Numbered from the stretch's first letter, positions 1 to 11,462 are shown. The stretch: 64,000 nt of DNA from Wenzhouxiangella sp. XN201 (GCF_011008905.1 NZ_JAAIVI010000017.1:1403750-1467749); one strand, 5' to 3'. Program-made: numbers and translations. Notes: generated by a model not told the origin, from the sequence alone.

Positions 1-2
1 AA

Positions 3-53
3 TCCGTCATCGAACTATCGCGCTACCGAGAGCATGTCCGCTCGGCCCGGTGA
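3..53 (+). CDS. C-terminal tail of an upstream protein, possibly ImuA (partial)
   Basis: The window opens inside an open frame that reads 16 codons (ending ...YREHVRSAR) and stops at TGA 51-53. It overlaps the start of the imuB gene by 20 bases. In many proteobacteria the gene immediately upstream of imuB is imuA (SulA/RecA-like mutasome partner), and a short overlap is typical of a translationally coupled pair. Only the last residues are visible, so the ImuA identity rests on context alone. Confidence 0.35.
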   Translation, partial: SVIELSRYREHVRSAR

Positions 54-1479
54 ACTGTGGTTGGGGCTGCACTGCCCGCAGTTGCCCCTGCTGGCGGCCT
101 GGCAGTGTGATCCGGAACCGCCCGGGCTGTACGCCGTGCACGGCTATCGGCGTGGCCGCCACGTGATTCTGCAGGCCAGCACGGCGGCGCAGCGCGCCGG
201 GGTGGCGCCGGGCCAGCCGCTGAGCACGGCGCTGGCGATCGCGCCGGCGCTTGCCAGCCGGCCGCGCCATTCGCGAGCCGAGCGTGCCTTGATCGAGCAA
301 CTGGCGCTGGGTGCCTGGCGGGTCAGCAGCCATGTGGTGCAGGCCCCACCCGACAGCGTGGTACTGGAAATTGCCGGTAGCCGGCGCCTCTACGGCGGCC
401 TGCGGCCGCTGGTCGAAACCCTCTGCGCACAGCTTGAACACGAGGGTCTGCCGGTGCGGGTCGGTTCGGCGCCGGTGGCGGCCACGGCCCGGCTGTTTGC
501 CCGTCACGGTCTGCATGCCGCCAGCCCGGGCACCATGCGCGAGAAACTGGCGGACCTGTCCCTGGACGCACTGGCCCTGGATGAGGAACAGGCACATGCC
601 CTGGCGGGTTGCGGCCTGAAATCCGTGGCCGATCTGCTGCGCTTGCCGAAGCCTGAGCGGGCGCGGCGCTTCGGGTCGGAGCTGAACCGGCGCCTGGCCT
701 GCCTGGAAGGGCGATCACCCACGCCGCTGGCCGCCTGGCAGCCGCCGGAGACATTCCGGCTGCGGCTGGAACTGCCGGCGGCCAGCAGCGACAGTTCGGC
801 CCTGTTGTTCGTGCTGCGCCGCGCCGTGGCCCGCATGGCGCACTGGCTGGACGTTCGCGATCAGGCGCTCACACGCCTGCATGTTGCACTCAGGCGTGAG
901 GATGGCGGCGGCAGCGTGCCGCTTCAGGTGGGCTTGTCGCGTCCGGGTATGGATCAGGCTCGCTTGCTGGAACTGCTCGCCCTCAAGCTCGAGAAACTCG
1001 AGCTGCCGGGGGCGGTGGAAGCCGTCGAACTGCATGCCGAGAGTACCGATGAGCACCGCCCGCCGCAGGCCGACCTGTGGAGCGGCAACAACCGTGGCGA
1101 TGCCTGGCCGGCGCTGCTGGATCGATTGCAGGCGCGCGTGGGTGAGGGCGGTCTGGCTGGTCTGGCCGTGCGGCCCGATCATCGTCCCGAAAGAGCCTGG
1201 CGCTGGGTCGCGCCGGGAACCCCGGTGCGCTGCGAGGACGAGCGGCCGCGGCCAACCTGGCTCTTGCCCGAGCCGCGCTCCTGCCGGCGCGAGCAGCTGT
1301 GCCTGGAAGAGGGGCCGGAACGGATCGAGGCCGGCTGGTGGGACGGCGTGGAATGCCGGCGCGATTACTTCATCGCCCGCGACCGTCAAGGCCGCCGCCT
1401 GTGGGTTTTCCACGAGCACGCCGGCGAGGGCGGCTGGTTCATCCAGGGGGTCTTCGACGACATCGCGTCGACGTCTTGA
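34..1479 (+). CDS. imuB: ImuB, catalytically inactive Y-family DNA polymerase homologue
   Basis: The 481-aa product fits the ImuB family (about 470-500 aa). ImuB is a scaffold of the ImuA-ImuB-DnaE2 mutasome used in SOS mutagenesis and binds the beta clamp. The N-terminus (residues 8-20, LWLGLHCPQLPLL) has the Y-family fold start, but the metal-binding Asp found in DinB/UmuC at this place is missing. The segment around residues 110-122 (LEIAGSRRLYGG) matches the ImuB version of the palm motif, also without the active acidic pair. The C-terminal half is the variable ImuB tail ending in a W/F-rich stretch. No LexA box is visible because the operon start lies outside the window, and the DnaE2 partner is not seen here. 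Confidence 0.85.
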   Translation: MSARPGELWLGLHCPQLPLLAAWQCDPEPPGLYAVHGYRRGRHVILQASTAAQRAGVAPGQPLSTALAIAPALASRPRHSRAERALIEQLALGAWRVSSHVVQAPPDSVVLEIAGSRRLYGGLRPLVETLCAQLEHEGLPVRVGSAPVAATARLFARHGLHAASPGTMREKLADLSLDALALDEEQAHALAGCGLKSVADLLRLPKPERARRFGSELNRRLACLEGRSPTPLAAWQPPETFRLRLELPAASSDSSALLFVLRRAVARMAHWLDVRDQALTRLHVALRREDGGGSVPLQVGLSRPGMDQARLLELLALKLEKLELPGAVEAVELHAESTDEHRPPQADLWSGNNRGDAWPALLDRLQARVGEGGLAGLAVRPDHRPERAWRWVAPGTPVRCEDERPRPTWLLPEPRSCRREQLCLEEGPERIEAGWWDGVECRRDYFIARDRQGRRLWVFHEHAGEGGWFIQGVFDDIASTS

Positions 1480-1503
1480 AAGCGGGCGCGGCGAGCCACA
1501 TTT
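1475..1503 (+). promoter_or_regulatory. Sigma-32 (heat-shock) promoter of ibpA
   Basis: A perfect -35 CTTGAAA lies at 1475-1481 and overlaps the imuB stop codon. After 14 bases comes CCACATTT at 1496-1503, matching 7 of 8 positions of the RpoH -10 consensus CCCCATNT. Spacing is in the accepted range. Transcription would start near 1510, giving a leader of about 94 nt before ibpA. Confidence 0.75.
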
Positions 1504-1509
1504 ATATCG

Positions 1510-1603
1510 ACGAGATCGCCGCAAGGGGTCTCATCACGCCCGGCCTGATACAGGCGGGCAGTTGTCAACCCAATACCGATTGCTTCATAAGGAGGATACG
1601 GTT
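1510..1603 (+). promoter_or_regulatory. ROSE-like RNA thermometer in the ibpA leader
   Basis: The last hairpin can mask the Shine-Dalgarno sequence (AAGGAGG, 1589-1595). TTGCT at 1580-1584 pairs with AGGA at 1590-1593, leaving the G at 1582 bulged, which is the hallmark of ROSE elements (UYGCU opposite AGGA). The stem is closed below by ACCG 1575-1578 with CGGT 1599-1602, just before the ATG. An upstream GC hairpin is formed by GCCC/GGGC plus GCCTG/CAGGC (1538-1559, one bulged G). Hsp20 genes are the classic ROSE targets. The exact 5' end is inferred from the promoter. Confidence 0.65.
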
Positions 1604-2083
1604 ATGAACACATTCGATCTTTCACCCCTGTACCGCACGGCCATTGGCTTTGATCGCCTGGCCGACATGCTTTCGAACGCGCAACGCGTCGATACCAACG
1701 GTTATCCGCCCTACAACATCGAGTCGCTGGGCGAGGACCGCTACCGCATCACCATGGCGGTGGCCGGTTTCGGCCGTGACGAACTCGACATCGTCTCCGA
1801 GCAGAACACACTGACGGTTTCCGGCAACAAGAACGAGCCTTCCGAGGCCGACGAAGGAGACCGCGAGTTCCTCTATCGGGGCATTGCCAATCGCAGCTTC
1901 GAGCGCCGTTTCCAGCTCGCCGATCATGTCAAGGTGGCCGGCGCCGACCTGGAGAACGGGCTGCTGCACATTGAACTGCAGCGCGAATTGCCCGAACGGA
2001 TGAAGCCGCGCAAGATCGAGATCGGTAGCGGCGAGAGCCATGTGATCGAGGGTCGCGAGGAGAAGTCCGCCGAGGCGGCCTGA
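1604..2083 (+). CDS. ibpA: Small heat-shock protein IbpA (Hsp20 family)
   Basis: This 159-aa holdase binds unfolding proteins and hands them to DnaK/ClpB. The N-terminus (MNTFDLSPLYRTAIGFDRL) is almost identical in pattern to enterobacterial IbpA/IbpB. The alpha-crystallin domain spans roughly residues 35-130, and the tail is charged and A/E-rich. The open frame continues far upstream, but this ATG is chosen because it follows AAGGAGG by 8 bases and matches the family start. The gene stands alone, with its own sigma-32 promoter, a thermosensor leader and a terminator directly after it. Confidence 0.95.
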   Translation: MNTFDLSPLYRTAIGFDRLADMLSNAQRVDTNGYPPYNIESLGEDRYRITMAVAGFGRDELDIVSEQNTLTVSGNKNEPSEADEGDREFLYRGIANRSFERRFQLADHVKVAGADLENGLLHIELQRELPERMKPRKIEIGSGESHVIEGREEKSAEAA

Positions 2084-2114
2084 CTCGTTTCCTTCCAACA
2101 TCAGCCAACGTACA

Positions 2115-2139
2115 GGGGCGCCTTCGGGCGCCCCGTTTT
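2115..2139 (+). terminator. Intrinsic terminator after ibpA
   Basis: GGGGCGCC at 2115-2122, TTCG tetraloop, GGCGCCCC at 2127-2134, then GTTTTG. This is a perfect 8-bp GC stem with a short T-run, 31 bases after the ibpA stop and before the plsC start. Confidence 0.85.
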
Positions 2140-2154
2140 GTGTAGCATGACGGC

Positions 2155-2919
2155 ATGACCGTATCGCGCTCCCCGCAGCCGGCCTGGCTCAACCTCTATC
2201 CGCTTTACCAGTGGCTCGTCTACGTGCCGCTGGCGGCGGTGACCACACTGGTCGGGGCGCTGCTGTCGGTGCCGCTGGCATTGCTGGTTTCGCCGCGCCT
2301 GGCCAATCTGTATGTCGCCGTGCCCTGGGGCCGGATCCTGTCGTGGCTGGTGCCGGTCCGGGTCGAGGTCGAGGGCATGGAGCATGTCGACCGGAACCAG
2401 TCCTACGTGGTCGTGGCCAACCATCAGAGTCAGTTCGATATTCCGGTGGTTTATGGCTGGATCGGCCTGGACCTGCGCTGGGTGGCCAAGGCCGAACTGA
2501 GCCGTATTCCCTTCGTGGCGGCCGGCTGTCGGGCCATCGGTCATGTCTTTATCGATCGCTCGGATCCCGATCAGGCCCGCAACGCGATCAACCGTGCCGT
2601 CGGACACCTCAAGCCGGGAACCGGCCTGATGTTTTTCGCCGAGGGCACTCGCAGTCGCAGTGGCGCGCTGCTGCCCTTCAAGAAAGGCGCTTTCCGCGTT
2701 GCTATTGAGAAGCAGCTTCCGGTGCTGCCGGTGACGGTGATCGGATCACGCGATATCCTGCCGGCCGGCAGCCTGCGCATCCGACCCGGGCGGGTGCGAC
2801 TGGTGGTTCATCAGCCGATCGATACGCAGGGCATGAATGCGAAAGATCTCGGCGACCTGCGCCGAAGTGCCCAGGCGCAGATTGCCGAGGCTTTGGTGCG
2901 AACCGGTCCCGCTACCTGA
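2155..2919 (+). CDS. plsC: 1-acyl-sn-glycerol-3-phosphate acyltransferase (PlsC family)
   Basis: The 254-aa membrane enzyme transfers an acyl chain to lysophosphatidic acid to make phosphatidic acid. The hallmark HX4D motif is present as NHQSQFD (residues 89-95), with the second motif EGTRS at 163-167. The N-terminus carries two hydrophobic stretches (about residues 18-45 and 50-70) that anchor it to the inner membrane. Its TGA overlaps the start of the rhomboid gene (TGATG), so the two are probably co-transcribed. Genomes often hold several PlsC paralogues, so the substrate preference is not certain. Confidence 0.88.
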   Translation: MTVSRSPQPAWLNLYPLYQWLVYVPLAAVTTLVGALLSVPLALLVSPRLANLYVAVPWGRILSWLVPVRVEVEGMEHVDRNQSYVVVANHQSQFDIPVVYGWIGLDLRWVAKAELSRIPFVAAGCRAIGHVFIDRSDPDQARNAINRAVGHLKPGTGLMFFAEGTRSRSGALLPFKKGAFRVAIEKQLPVLPVTVIGSRDILPAGSLRIRPGRVRLVVHQPIDTQGMNAKDLGDLRRSAQAQIAEALVRTGPAT

Positions 2920-3602
2920 TGCATCTGGAGCGACCCGATCCGGCCTACACCGCCTCGAAGCGGGCCCGACGCAATTTCGGTCTGGCCGTGCGCCTGACCG
3001 CCGGGTTCGTCGCCGTGATCTGGGCGGTGTTTCTGCTCGACCTGCTCGCCGGTCTCGACCTGGCCCGCTTCGGGTTGCGGCCACGTGAAGCCGCAGGGCT
3101 TCTCGGACTGGTCACGACGCCGCTGCTGCACGCCAATCTGGCACACATCGCCTCGAACACCTTTCCGCTCTTTGTCGGCGGGGTGGCGATGCTGTTTCTC
3201 TATCCCAATTCAGCGCTGAAGGCGTTGCCGATGATCTATGTCGGCAGCGCGGCCCTGGCCTGGCTGATCGCTCGATCGAGCCTGCATATCGGCGCCAGTG
3301 GACTGGTCTACGGTATCCTGGCCTATGTGTTCGTGGCGGGCGTTCTGCGGCGTGATCTGCGTTCGGTCGGGGTGTCGCTGCTGATCTGGTTTCTTTACGG
3401 TTCTCTGCTCTGGGGCGTGCTGCCGCTCGAATCGGGTGTCAGCTGGGAACTGCACGCCTGCGGAGCCATCATCGGAATCGTGCTGGCGATCGTCTTTCGG
3501 CACCAGGATCTGCCGCCGATGAAGCGCTACGATTGGGAAGACGAGTTTCCCGACGAGGCCAACGACCTGGATGACAATCGTTTCGGAGACCGCTGGCCCT
3601 GA
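2919..3602 (+). CDS. Rhomboid family intramembrane serine protease
   Basis: This 227-aa polytopic protein should cleave transmembrane segments inside the lipid bilayer. The catalytic dyad is visible: Ser127 in GASG (residues 125-128) and His179 in the later helix (ELHACGAIIG). The supporting HxxxxHxxxN pattern is at His71, His76 and Asn80 (HANLAHIASN). The C-terminal ~35 residues are an acidic, probably cytosolic tail. The start codon overlaps the plsC stop by one base, indicating translational coupling. Natural substrates cannot be predicted. Confidence 0.9.
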   Translation: MHLERPDPAYTASKRARRNFGLAVRLTAGFVAVIWAVFLLDLLAGLDLARFGLRPREAAGLLGLVTTPLLHANLAHIASNTFPLFVGGVAMLFLYPNSALKALPMIYVGSAALAWLIARSSLHIGASGLVYGILAYVFVAGVLRRDLRSVGVSLLIWFLYGSLLWGVLPLESGVSWELHACGAIIGIVLAIVFRHQDLPPMKRYDWEDEFPDEANDLDDNRFGDRWP

Positions 3603-3623
3603 GGCAAGAGGAGAACCCGTGAA

Positions 3624-4184
3624 ATGGTGAGAAAGCTGTTCGGCATCCTGCTGGCAATGATCGTGGTCCTGATCGTCATTGGCTTCATGTTGCCCACGAC
3701 CCTCGTGGTCGAGCGCTCGCGCGTGATCGATCGATCGCCCGAAGTCCTGTTCGAGGTCCTGAGTGATCTGCACCATTTCACGCAATGGGCCCCCTGGCTG
3801 GTACGCAACCCGGATATGGACTGGCGCCTCGAAGGCCCGGATAGCGGCGTGGGCGCGACGCTGGTGTGGCGGGAAACGCCGGAATCCGGCGAGAGCCGAC
3901 TACGGATCGTCGGCACGACACCGCCCGAGCGCGTCGAACTGATACTCGAGATGGCCGATACCGAGTTCGATAACTGGTTTCATGTCACGCCGGATGAAGG
4001 CGGTCAGCGAGTCAGCTGGGGCATGCGGGCACAGTTCGGTGCCCTCGACCTGGTCGGGCGATACGTTGGCCTGATCCTGCCCGGGCTGATCGGCAAGGAC
4101 TACCGGGAAGGGCTCGAGCGCCTGGAAGATTACCTCGAACAATCGCCCGGTGGCGCGCCGCAACTGCCGGCCTCGCGCGACTGA
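3624..4184 (+). CDS. SRPBCC (START-like) domain protein with N-terminal membrane anchor
   Basis: The 186-aa protein has one N-terminal transmembrane helix (about residues 4-25), then a SRPBCC/polyketide-cyclase-like fold. It is recognised by the pattern VERSRVIDRSPEVLFEVLSDL followed by a W-P-W segment (FTQWAPWLV) and a late amphipathic helix (EGLERLEDYLE). Such domains bind hydrophobic ligands, but the ligand here is unknown. It follows the rhomboid gene by 21 bases with GAGGAGA upstream, and the next gene starts 2 bases after its stop, so it is probably an operon member. Confidence 0.75.
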   Translation: MVRKLFGILLAMIVVLIVIGFMLPTTLVVERSRVIDRSPEVLFEVLSDLHHFTQWAPWLVRNPDMDWRLEGPDSGVGATLVWRETPESGESRLRIVGTTPPERVELILEMADTEFDNWFHVTPDEGGQRVSWGMRAQFGALDLVGRYVGLILPGLIGKDYREGLERLEDYLEQSPGGAPQLPASRD

Positions 4185-4186
4185 GC

Positions 4187-5071
4187 ATGGGCGTGCCGGC
4201 GCTCCATGTCATCGGCTGCGGCCGCGCGGGACGCGCCATTGCACGGCGGCTCATTGCCACCGGCCGCGTGCGTCCGGGCCTGGTCATCAATCGCACGCTT
4301 GAAAGCGCGGCCGATGCGGTCGCATTCATTGGCGGCGGCGAGCCGGCAACGGCTTCCGACGAGCGCCTGGCCGGAGGCTGGCTGATGCTGGGCCTGCCCG
4401 ATGGTGTGCTGGCAAGCAAGATCCACTCGCTGTCACAACGCTTGCCGGTTCGGCCGGCGCTGGCCTTTCATCTTTCCGGGGCCCTGCCGGCCGATGTGCT
4501 CTCGCCCCTGGAGGTGCCGGTCGCGAGCGTGCACCCGGTACGTGCCTTTGCCGATCCGCGGTTTGCCGTCGAGCACTTCGAGCGGACCTGGTGCGTGGCG
4601 GAAGGGGAAAGGGAAGCGCTCGACTGCCTGCAGCCGGTGTTCGAGGCCGCCGGCGCGCGCTGGTTGAGCTTCGCTTCGACGCACAAGGGCGCCTGGCATG
4701 CCGCCACCGTTGCGGCCAGCAACTTCCTGGTGACGACCCAGGCCTTGGCGCGGGAGCTGGCCGTCCTGGCCGGCCTGCCGGAGGCACAGGCGGCCGAAGT
4801 GCTGAGCGATCTGCAGCAGGGCACGCTCGAATCCGTACGCGCAAGTGATCCCGTTCGTGCCCTGACCGGGCCGATCGAGCGCAGCGATTTCACGGCCTGC
4901 CGACGCGTGGTTGATGCATTGGACAGGCTGCCCGCACAGCAGCGCCAACTGTTCGGCGCACTTGCTCTGGCGACGCTTGACCTGGCCGTGGTCAAGCGCG
5001 GCGCGCGCGAGACCGACGCGGACCTGCGCAAGCTGCTTCGGGATCTGGCAGGACGACCTACCAACGACTGA
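4187..5071 (+). CDS. Rossmann-like / DUF2520 domain protein
   Basis: This 294-aa protein has a Rossmann nucleotide-binding start (GCGRAGRAIA, residues 10-19), then the all-helical DUF2520 C-terminal domain with the H-x-A-A-x-x-A-SNF pattern (GAWHAATVAASNFLV). The architecture resembles ketopantoate reductase or ProC-type dehydrogenases and implies NAD(P)-dependent chemistry, but no substrate has been established for the family. It ends inside the 3' end of the convergent aat gene (14-base overlap), a tight tail-to-tail arrangement. Confidence 0.8.
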   Translation: MGVPALHVIGCGRAGRAIARRLIATGRVRPGLVINRTLESAADAVAFIGGGEPATASDERLAGGWLMLGLPDGVLASKIHSLSQRLPVRPALAFHLSGALPADVLSPLEVPVASVHPVRAFADPRFAVEHFERTWCVAEGEREALDCLQPVFEAAGARWLSFASTHKGAWHAATVAASNFLVTTQALARELAVLAGLPEAQAAEVLSDLQQGTLESVRASDPVRALTGPIERSDFTACRRVVDALDRLPAQQRQLFGALALATLDLAVVKRGARETDADLRKLLRDLAGRPTND

Positions 5072-5779
5072 AGTCGACGTCGCCGATGGCCGAGCGCCAG
5101 TCTGCGACCGGCGCCGGCTGGTGCGTTCCCCGGGCGAGGGCGGCCTGGAATACCTCGCCGGAGAGCAGGGTGACGCCCAGCCGTTCCAGGTGTGGATTCC
5201 ACAACTGGCAGTCGCACAGCAGAAATTCCCAGGTCTCGAGCGCGCGCATCAGCGCGGCGAGTGCGAACTTTGAAGCATCGCGCCGGCGGTGGAACTTGGA
5301 TTCGGCGAAGAAGATGCGCCCGATTGCGACGCCGTAGAGACCGCCGATCAGCTCGTCGTCCTCGGTGTGGATCTCGATACTGTGGGCGTGGCCGAGCCGA
5401 TGCAGTTCGATGTAGGCCTGCTGCATGTCGCTGGTGATCCAGGTCCCGTCCTGGTCGTGACGCGGTCCGGCGCAGGCGGCGATGACAGCCTCGAAGCAAC
5501 TGTCGGCGCTGACATGAAACCGGCCCTGACGCAGGCTGCGCCGCAGCCGCCGGGAGATGTGCATGCCCCCGGGCAGCATCACGGCCCGCGGCGCGGGCGA
5601 CCACCACAGGATCGGGCCGGACGCCTCGTACCAGGGAAAGATGCCCTTTCGGTAGGCCTTGAGCAGGCGGCCTGGATGAAGGTCCCCACCCCAGGCCAGC
5701 AGGCCGTCCTCGCGCGGATCGGCGAGCGGATCCGGAAAGGGGCTGTCGGGTGCATCGCCCAGTCGCGGAACGGGTCCGT

Positions 5780-5783
<4 letters not shown>
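5058..5783 (-). CDS. aat: Leucyl/phenylalanyl-tRNA-protein transferase
   Basis: The 241-aa cytosolic enzyme adds Leu or Phe to proteins with N-terminal Arg or Lys, marking them for ClpAP via ClpS (N-end rule). Family signatures include GLLAWGGDLHPGRLLKAYRKG near residues 28-48, FPWY, and GxxxFFAES (GRIFFAESKF), although the usual SMFS after the E reads SKFH. The ATG overlaps the stop of the upstream acetyltransferase gene (TCAT/ATGA), so the two are coupled. This FemAB-like-plus-aat pairing is common in proteobacteria. Confidence 0.93.
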
Positions 5784-7892
<2,109 letters not shown>

Positions 7893-7988
7893 TCAAAGGC
7901 AATGACTTGTGGTCGCCCGCACACTAATCCAAGGCGGGCCGGTCGACGATCGGTCCTTTTATTTTGGCAGCTTTGAAGGAGCACGAGG

Positions 7989-9050
7989 ATGCGAATCGGA
8001 ATTCCCCGCGAGATCAAGACCCTGGAAGGTCGGGTGGCACTGGTCCCTGCAGCCTGCGGAGATCTTGTGCGCGCAGGACACGAGGTCTTGATTCAATCGG
8101 GAGCCGGCGACAAGAGCGGTTTTTCCGACGACGATTTCCGCCAGGCCGGGGTGGATGTCCTGCCCGATGCCGAAGCCCTCTACGGCAAGGCCGAGCTGGT
8201 GGTCAAGGTCAAGGAACCGATCGACGGAGACCTCGACCACCTGCGCTCCGACCACCTGCTGTTCTGTTACCTGCACCTGGCCGCCGAGCCGAAACTGACC
8301 GATCGCCTGCTCGACATCGGCCTGACCGGCGTGGCTTTCGAAACGGTCGAGGACAGCGATGGCTCGCTGCCCCTGCTGGCTCCGATGAGCAATATCGCCG
8401 GTCGGATCGGGGTCCAGGTCGGTACCCATCTGCTACACCAGCCCGAAGGCGGGCGCGGCGTACTGCTTGGTGGTCTTCCTGCAGCCGATCGCGGGCATGT
8501 CGTGGTGCTCGGCGCCGGTGCGGCTGGTGGCAACTCGGCGCGCCTGGCGGCTGCCTCCGGCGCTCGTGTGACGGTCTTCGACAAGCGTCAGGACCGCCTG
8601 GCCGAAATGATGGCCATCGGCCCCAATGTGACGGCACTTTATCCCTATGTCGAGACCGTGGCCGAGTTCGTGTCCAAGGCTGACCTGGTCATCGGCGCGG
8701 TGCTGGTCACCGGCGCCAGGGCGCCGCACGTGATTACCCGCGAGATGATCTCGTCGATGAACGAAGGGGCGGTGGTGGTCGACATCTCGGTCGATCAGGG
8801 CGGCTGCGTCGAGACCACGCGACCGACCACCTATGCCGACCCGACCTACCAGGTTGATGGCGTGACGCATTTTGCCGTCACCAACATGCCCGGCGCGGTG
8901 CCGCGCACATCCAGTCAGGCATTGTCGGCGGCCATTCTGCCCTATGTGCAGCATATGGCGCGCCCGGACTGGCTCCAGGTCGAGGCCCTCGCCAAGGGCG
9001 TGAACGTGCGCGACGGCGAACTTGTACACCCGGCCCTTAAGCAAGCATAA
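7989..9050 (+). CDS. ald: Alanine dehydrogenase
   Basis: This 353-aa NAD-dependent enzyme interconverts L-alanine with pyruvate plus ammonia. Conserved positions are visible: Lys75 (KVKEP), His96 (YLHLA), the nucleotide-binding GAGAAG at 175-180, and the VVVDISVDQGG strand near 265-275 with the catalytic Asp. It is slightly shorter than the common 370-aa form. A good Shine-Dalgarno (GAAGGAG) precedes the ATG. It is transcribed toward ftsK, separated by 38 bases without an obvious terminator. Confidence 0.93.
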   Translation: MRIGIPREIKTLEGRVALVPAACGDLVRAGHEVLIQSGAGDKSGFSDDDFRQAGVDVLPDAEALYGKAELVVKVKEPIDGDLDHLRSDHLLFCYLHLAAEPKLTDRLLDIGLTGVAFETVEDSDGSLPLLAPMSNIAGRIGVQVGTHLLHQPEGGRGVLLGGLPAADRGHVVVLGAGAAGGNSARLAAASGARVTVFDKRQDRLAEMMAIGPNVTALYPYVETVAEFVSKADLVIGAVLVTGARAPHVITREMISSMNEGAVVVDISVDQGGCVETTRPTTYADPTYQVDGVTHFAVTNMPGAVPRTSSQALSAAILPYVQHMARPDWLQVEALAKGVNVRDGELVHPALKQA

Positions 9051-9088
9051 TCAACAAATTGGATCTCAAACCTGATGCAGGATCATAG

Positions 9089-11395
9089 GTGACCCAGCGC
9101 ACGAGGAAGAAGGAACCGGTCGACGAGTCCGCGCTGGCGATGAAGCGGCGCCTGTCCGAGGCCCTGTTCCTGCTGATCCTGGTCGCGGCCGTCTATCTCC
9201 TGCTTTGTCTGCTCAGTCACGACCCGGGCGATCCGGGCTGGTCGCGCGCGGCCGCCGAAGACGGCGTCAACAATCTCGGCGGCGCATTCGGCGCATGGCT
9301 GGCCGATTTGTTCCTGGCCCTGTTCGGCTACATGGCTTACGCCGCGCCGCTACTGATCGGATTTGCCGGGTTTCGCGTGCTCAGTGAGCGCGCTGAACCG
9401 GCCGGACTGGCTGAATGGTCGGTGCGTACCGGCGGCCTGCTGCTGGCCGTGTTGACCGGGTGCATGCTGCTGGCGATGCAATCAGCTGGTGAAGCGGACG
9501 GTCCCGGCGGGGGCGTGATCGGCGATGTGCTGGCCGGACCGATGGTCGGTTCGCTGGGCCTGACCGGCGGTGTCTTGATCAGTCTGAGCATATTCCTGGC
9601 CGGTATCACCCTGTTTACCGGGCTGTCCTGGATCGACGCGGTCGACCGCACCGGTCGCGCCGCGCTGGCTGGCGCGACCTGGGCCATTGATCGCGTGGTG
9701 CAGGCACGCGACTGGTTTGCCGGTCGGCGTGCCCGCGCCGAGCGCGAGGAGGTCCGCAAGCGGGACTCGATCCGACGCAAGTCGCGCAAGGAAGTCCGGA
9801 TTGAACCGCGCGTCGAACTGGAAGCCAACAAACCAGGGGAGAAGAAGGTCCGCCAGCAGCCGCTGTTCAAGAATCTTTCGCCGGGCGACCTGCCGCCGTT
9901 GGAGTTGCTCGATGAGCCGCCGGCCAAGCGCGCCGGCTATTCCGAGGACGCGCTCAAGGCCATGAGCCGCCAGGTCGAGCTCAAGCTGGCCGACTTCGGC
10001 GTCGAGGTCGAGGTCGTGGCCGTCCATCCCGGACCGGTGATTACCCGTTTCGAACTGCAGCCGGCACCCGGTGTGAAGGGCGCGCAAATTTCCAATCTGT
10101 CCAAGGACCTGGCCCGGGGATTGAGCGTGATCTCGGTGCGTGTGGTCGACGTGATCCCGGGCAAGAGCGTGATTGGCCTGGAGATTCCCAACCAGAACCG
10201 GGAGATCGTCTACCTGCGCGAGATTCTGGCTTCGGAAGCCTACGCCAGGGCTGGCTCACCGCTGACCCTGGGTCTGGGCAAGAGCATTTCCGGCAAGCCG
10301 ATGGTGGCCGACCTGGCGCGCATGCCCCATCTGCTGGTGGCCGGGACCACCGGCTCGGGCAAGTCGGTGGCGATCAACGCCATGATCCTGAGCCTGCTTT
10401 ACAAGTCCACGCCCGATCAGGTGCGCCTGATCATGATCGATCCGAAGATGCTCGAACTATCGGTCTACGAGGGCATCCAGCATCTGCTGACGCCGGTGGT
10501 CATCGACATGAAGGAGGCGGCCAACGCGCTCAGATGGTGCGTGGCCGAAATGGAGCGACGCTACAAGCTGATGGCCTCGGTCGGCGTGCGCAACCTGGCC
10601 GGTTACAACCGCAAGGTGGCCGAGGCGGCAAGCAAGGGCCAGCCCATCCCCGACCCGCTGGTCGATCCCTCTGGCCTGGCCGAGGGTGAAGAACCGCCAG
10701 CGCTCGAGAAATTGCCCTACATCGTGGTCGTGGTCGACGAGTTCGCTGACATGATGATGATTGTCGGCAAGAAGATCGAGCAGCTCATCGCGCGCCTGGC
10801 GCAGAAGGCGAGGGCCTCGGGCATTCACCTGATTCTGGCCACGCAGCGGCCTTCGGTGGACGTGATCACCGGCCTGATCAAGGCCAACATCCCCACACGC
10901 ATGGCCTTTCAGGTGTCCTCGCGCGTTGATTCGCGCACCATTCTCGATCAGCAAGGCGCGGAACAGTTGCTGGGTCATGGCGACATGCTCTACCTGCCGC
11001 CCGGCTCGGGCCTGCCCGAGCGCATTCACGGCGCCTTCGTGGATGATCACGAAGTCCACGCCGTGGTCGAATCGCTCAAACAACAGGGTGAGCCCGATTA
11101 CCTCGAGGAGGTGCTGGCGGAGACCCAGACCACGACTGATGGCCAGCAGATCGGCGCCACCGGGTTCCCGGAAGCCGGGAGCGGGGATTCCGACGACGAG
11201 CTCTACGACAAGGCCGTGGCTTACGTGGTCGAAAGCCGCCGGGCTTCGATCTCCGGCGTCCAGCGGCAGCTGCGCATCGGCTACAACCGGGCCGCGCGGC
11301 TGATCGAGGACATGGAGTCGCAGGGCGTCGTCAGCCCACCCGAGCACAACGGCCAGCGCGAGGTGCTGGCACCCAAGCCGCCGCCGCGTGACTGA
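9089..11395 (+). CDS. ftsK: DNA translocase FtsK (short form)
   Basis: The 768-aa septal DNA pump clears chromosomes from the division plane and activates XerCD at dif. There are four to five N-terminal membrane helices (about residues 24-180), then a short charged linker (190-260), much shorter than in E. coli FtsK. The motor domain has Walker A GTTGSGKS near 419-426 and Walker [11 protein letters not shown] near 548-557. A C-terminal winged-helix gamma domain (about 700-760, [21 protein letters not shown]) reads KOPS sites. Translation starts at GTG. It is followed by lolA, as in many gammaproteobacteria. Confidence 0.96.
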   Translation: MTQRTRKKEPVDESALAMKRRLSEALFLLILVAAVYLLLCLLSHDPGDPGWSRAAAEDGVNNLGGAFGAWLADLFLALFGYMAYAAPLLIGFAGFRVLSERAEPAGLAEWSVRTGGLLLAVLTGCMLLAMQSAGEADGPGGGVIGDVLAGPMVGSLGLTGGVLISLSIFLAGITLFTGLSWIDAVDRTGRAALAGATWAIDRVVQARDWFAGRRARAEREEVRKRDSIRRKSRKEVRIEPRVELEANKPGEKKVRQQPLFKNLSPGDLPPLELLDEPPAKRAGYSEDALKAMSRQVELKLADFGVEVEVVAVHPGPVITRFELQPAPGVKGAQISNLSKDLARGLSVISVRVVDVIPGKSVIGLEIPNQNREIVYLREILASEAYARAGSPLTLGLGKSISGKPMVADLARMPHLLVAGTTGSGKSVAINAMILSLLYKSTPDQVRLIMIDPKMLELSVYEGIQHLLTPVVIDMKEAANALRWCVAEMERRYKLMASVGVRNLAGYNRKVAEAASKGQPIPDPLVDPSGLAEGEEPPALEKLPYIVVVVDEFADMMMIVGKKIEQLIARLAQKARASGIHLILATQRPSVDVITGLIKANIPTRMAFQVSSRVDSRTILDQQGAEQLLGHGDMLYLPPGSGLPERIHGAFVDDHEVHAVVESLKQQGEPDYLEEVLAETQTTTDGQQIGATGFPEAGSGDSDDELYDKAVAYVVESRRASISGVQRQLRIGYNRAARLIEDMESQGVVSPPEHNGQREVLAPKPPPRD

Positions 11396-11462
11396 GTCAG
11401 TCGCGGTTCAGCACGGTTGAAGCACACTCGCAGGCTCAAGGCTCCACAGGAGAATTCGCGAC

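Noticed and set aside
11390-11402. GACTGAGTCAGTC palindrome at the ftsK stop as a terminator
   Set aside because: The stem is 6 bp with a single central base and no T-run follows; it also cannot form a proper loop.
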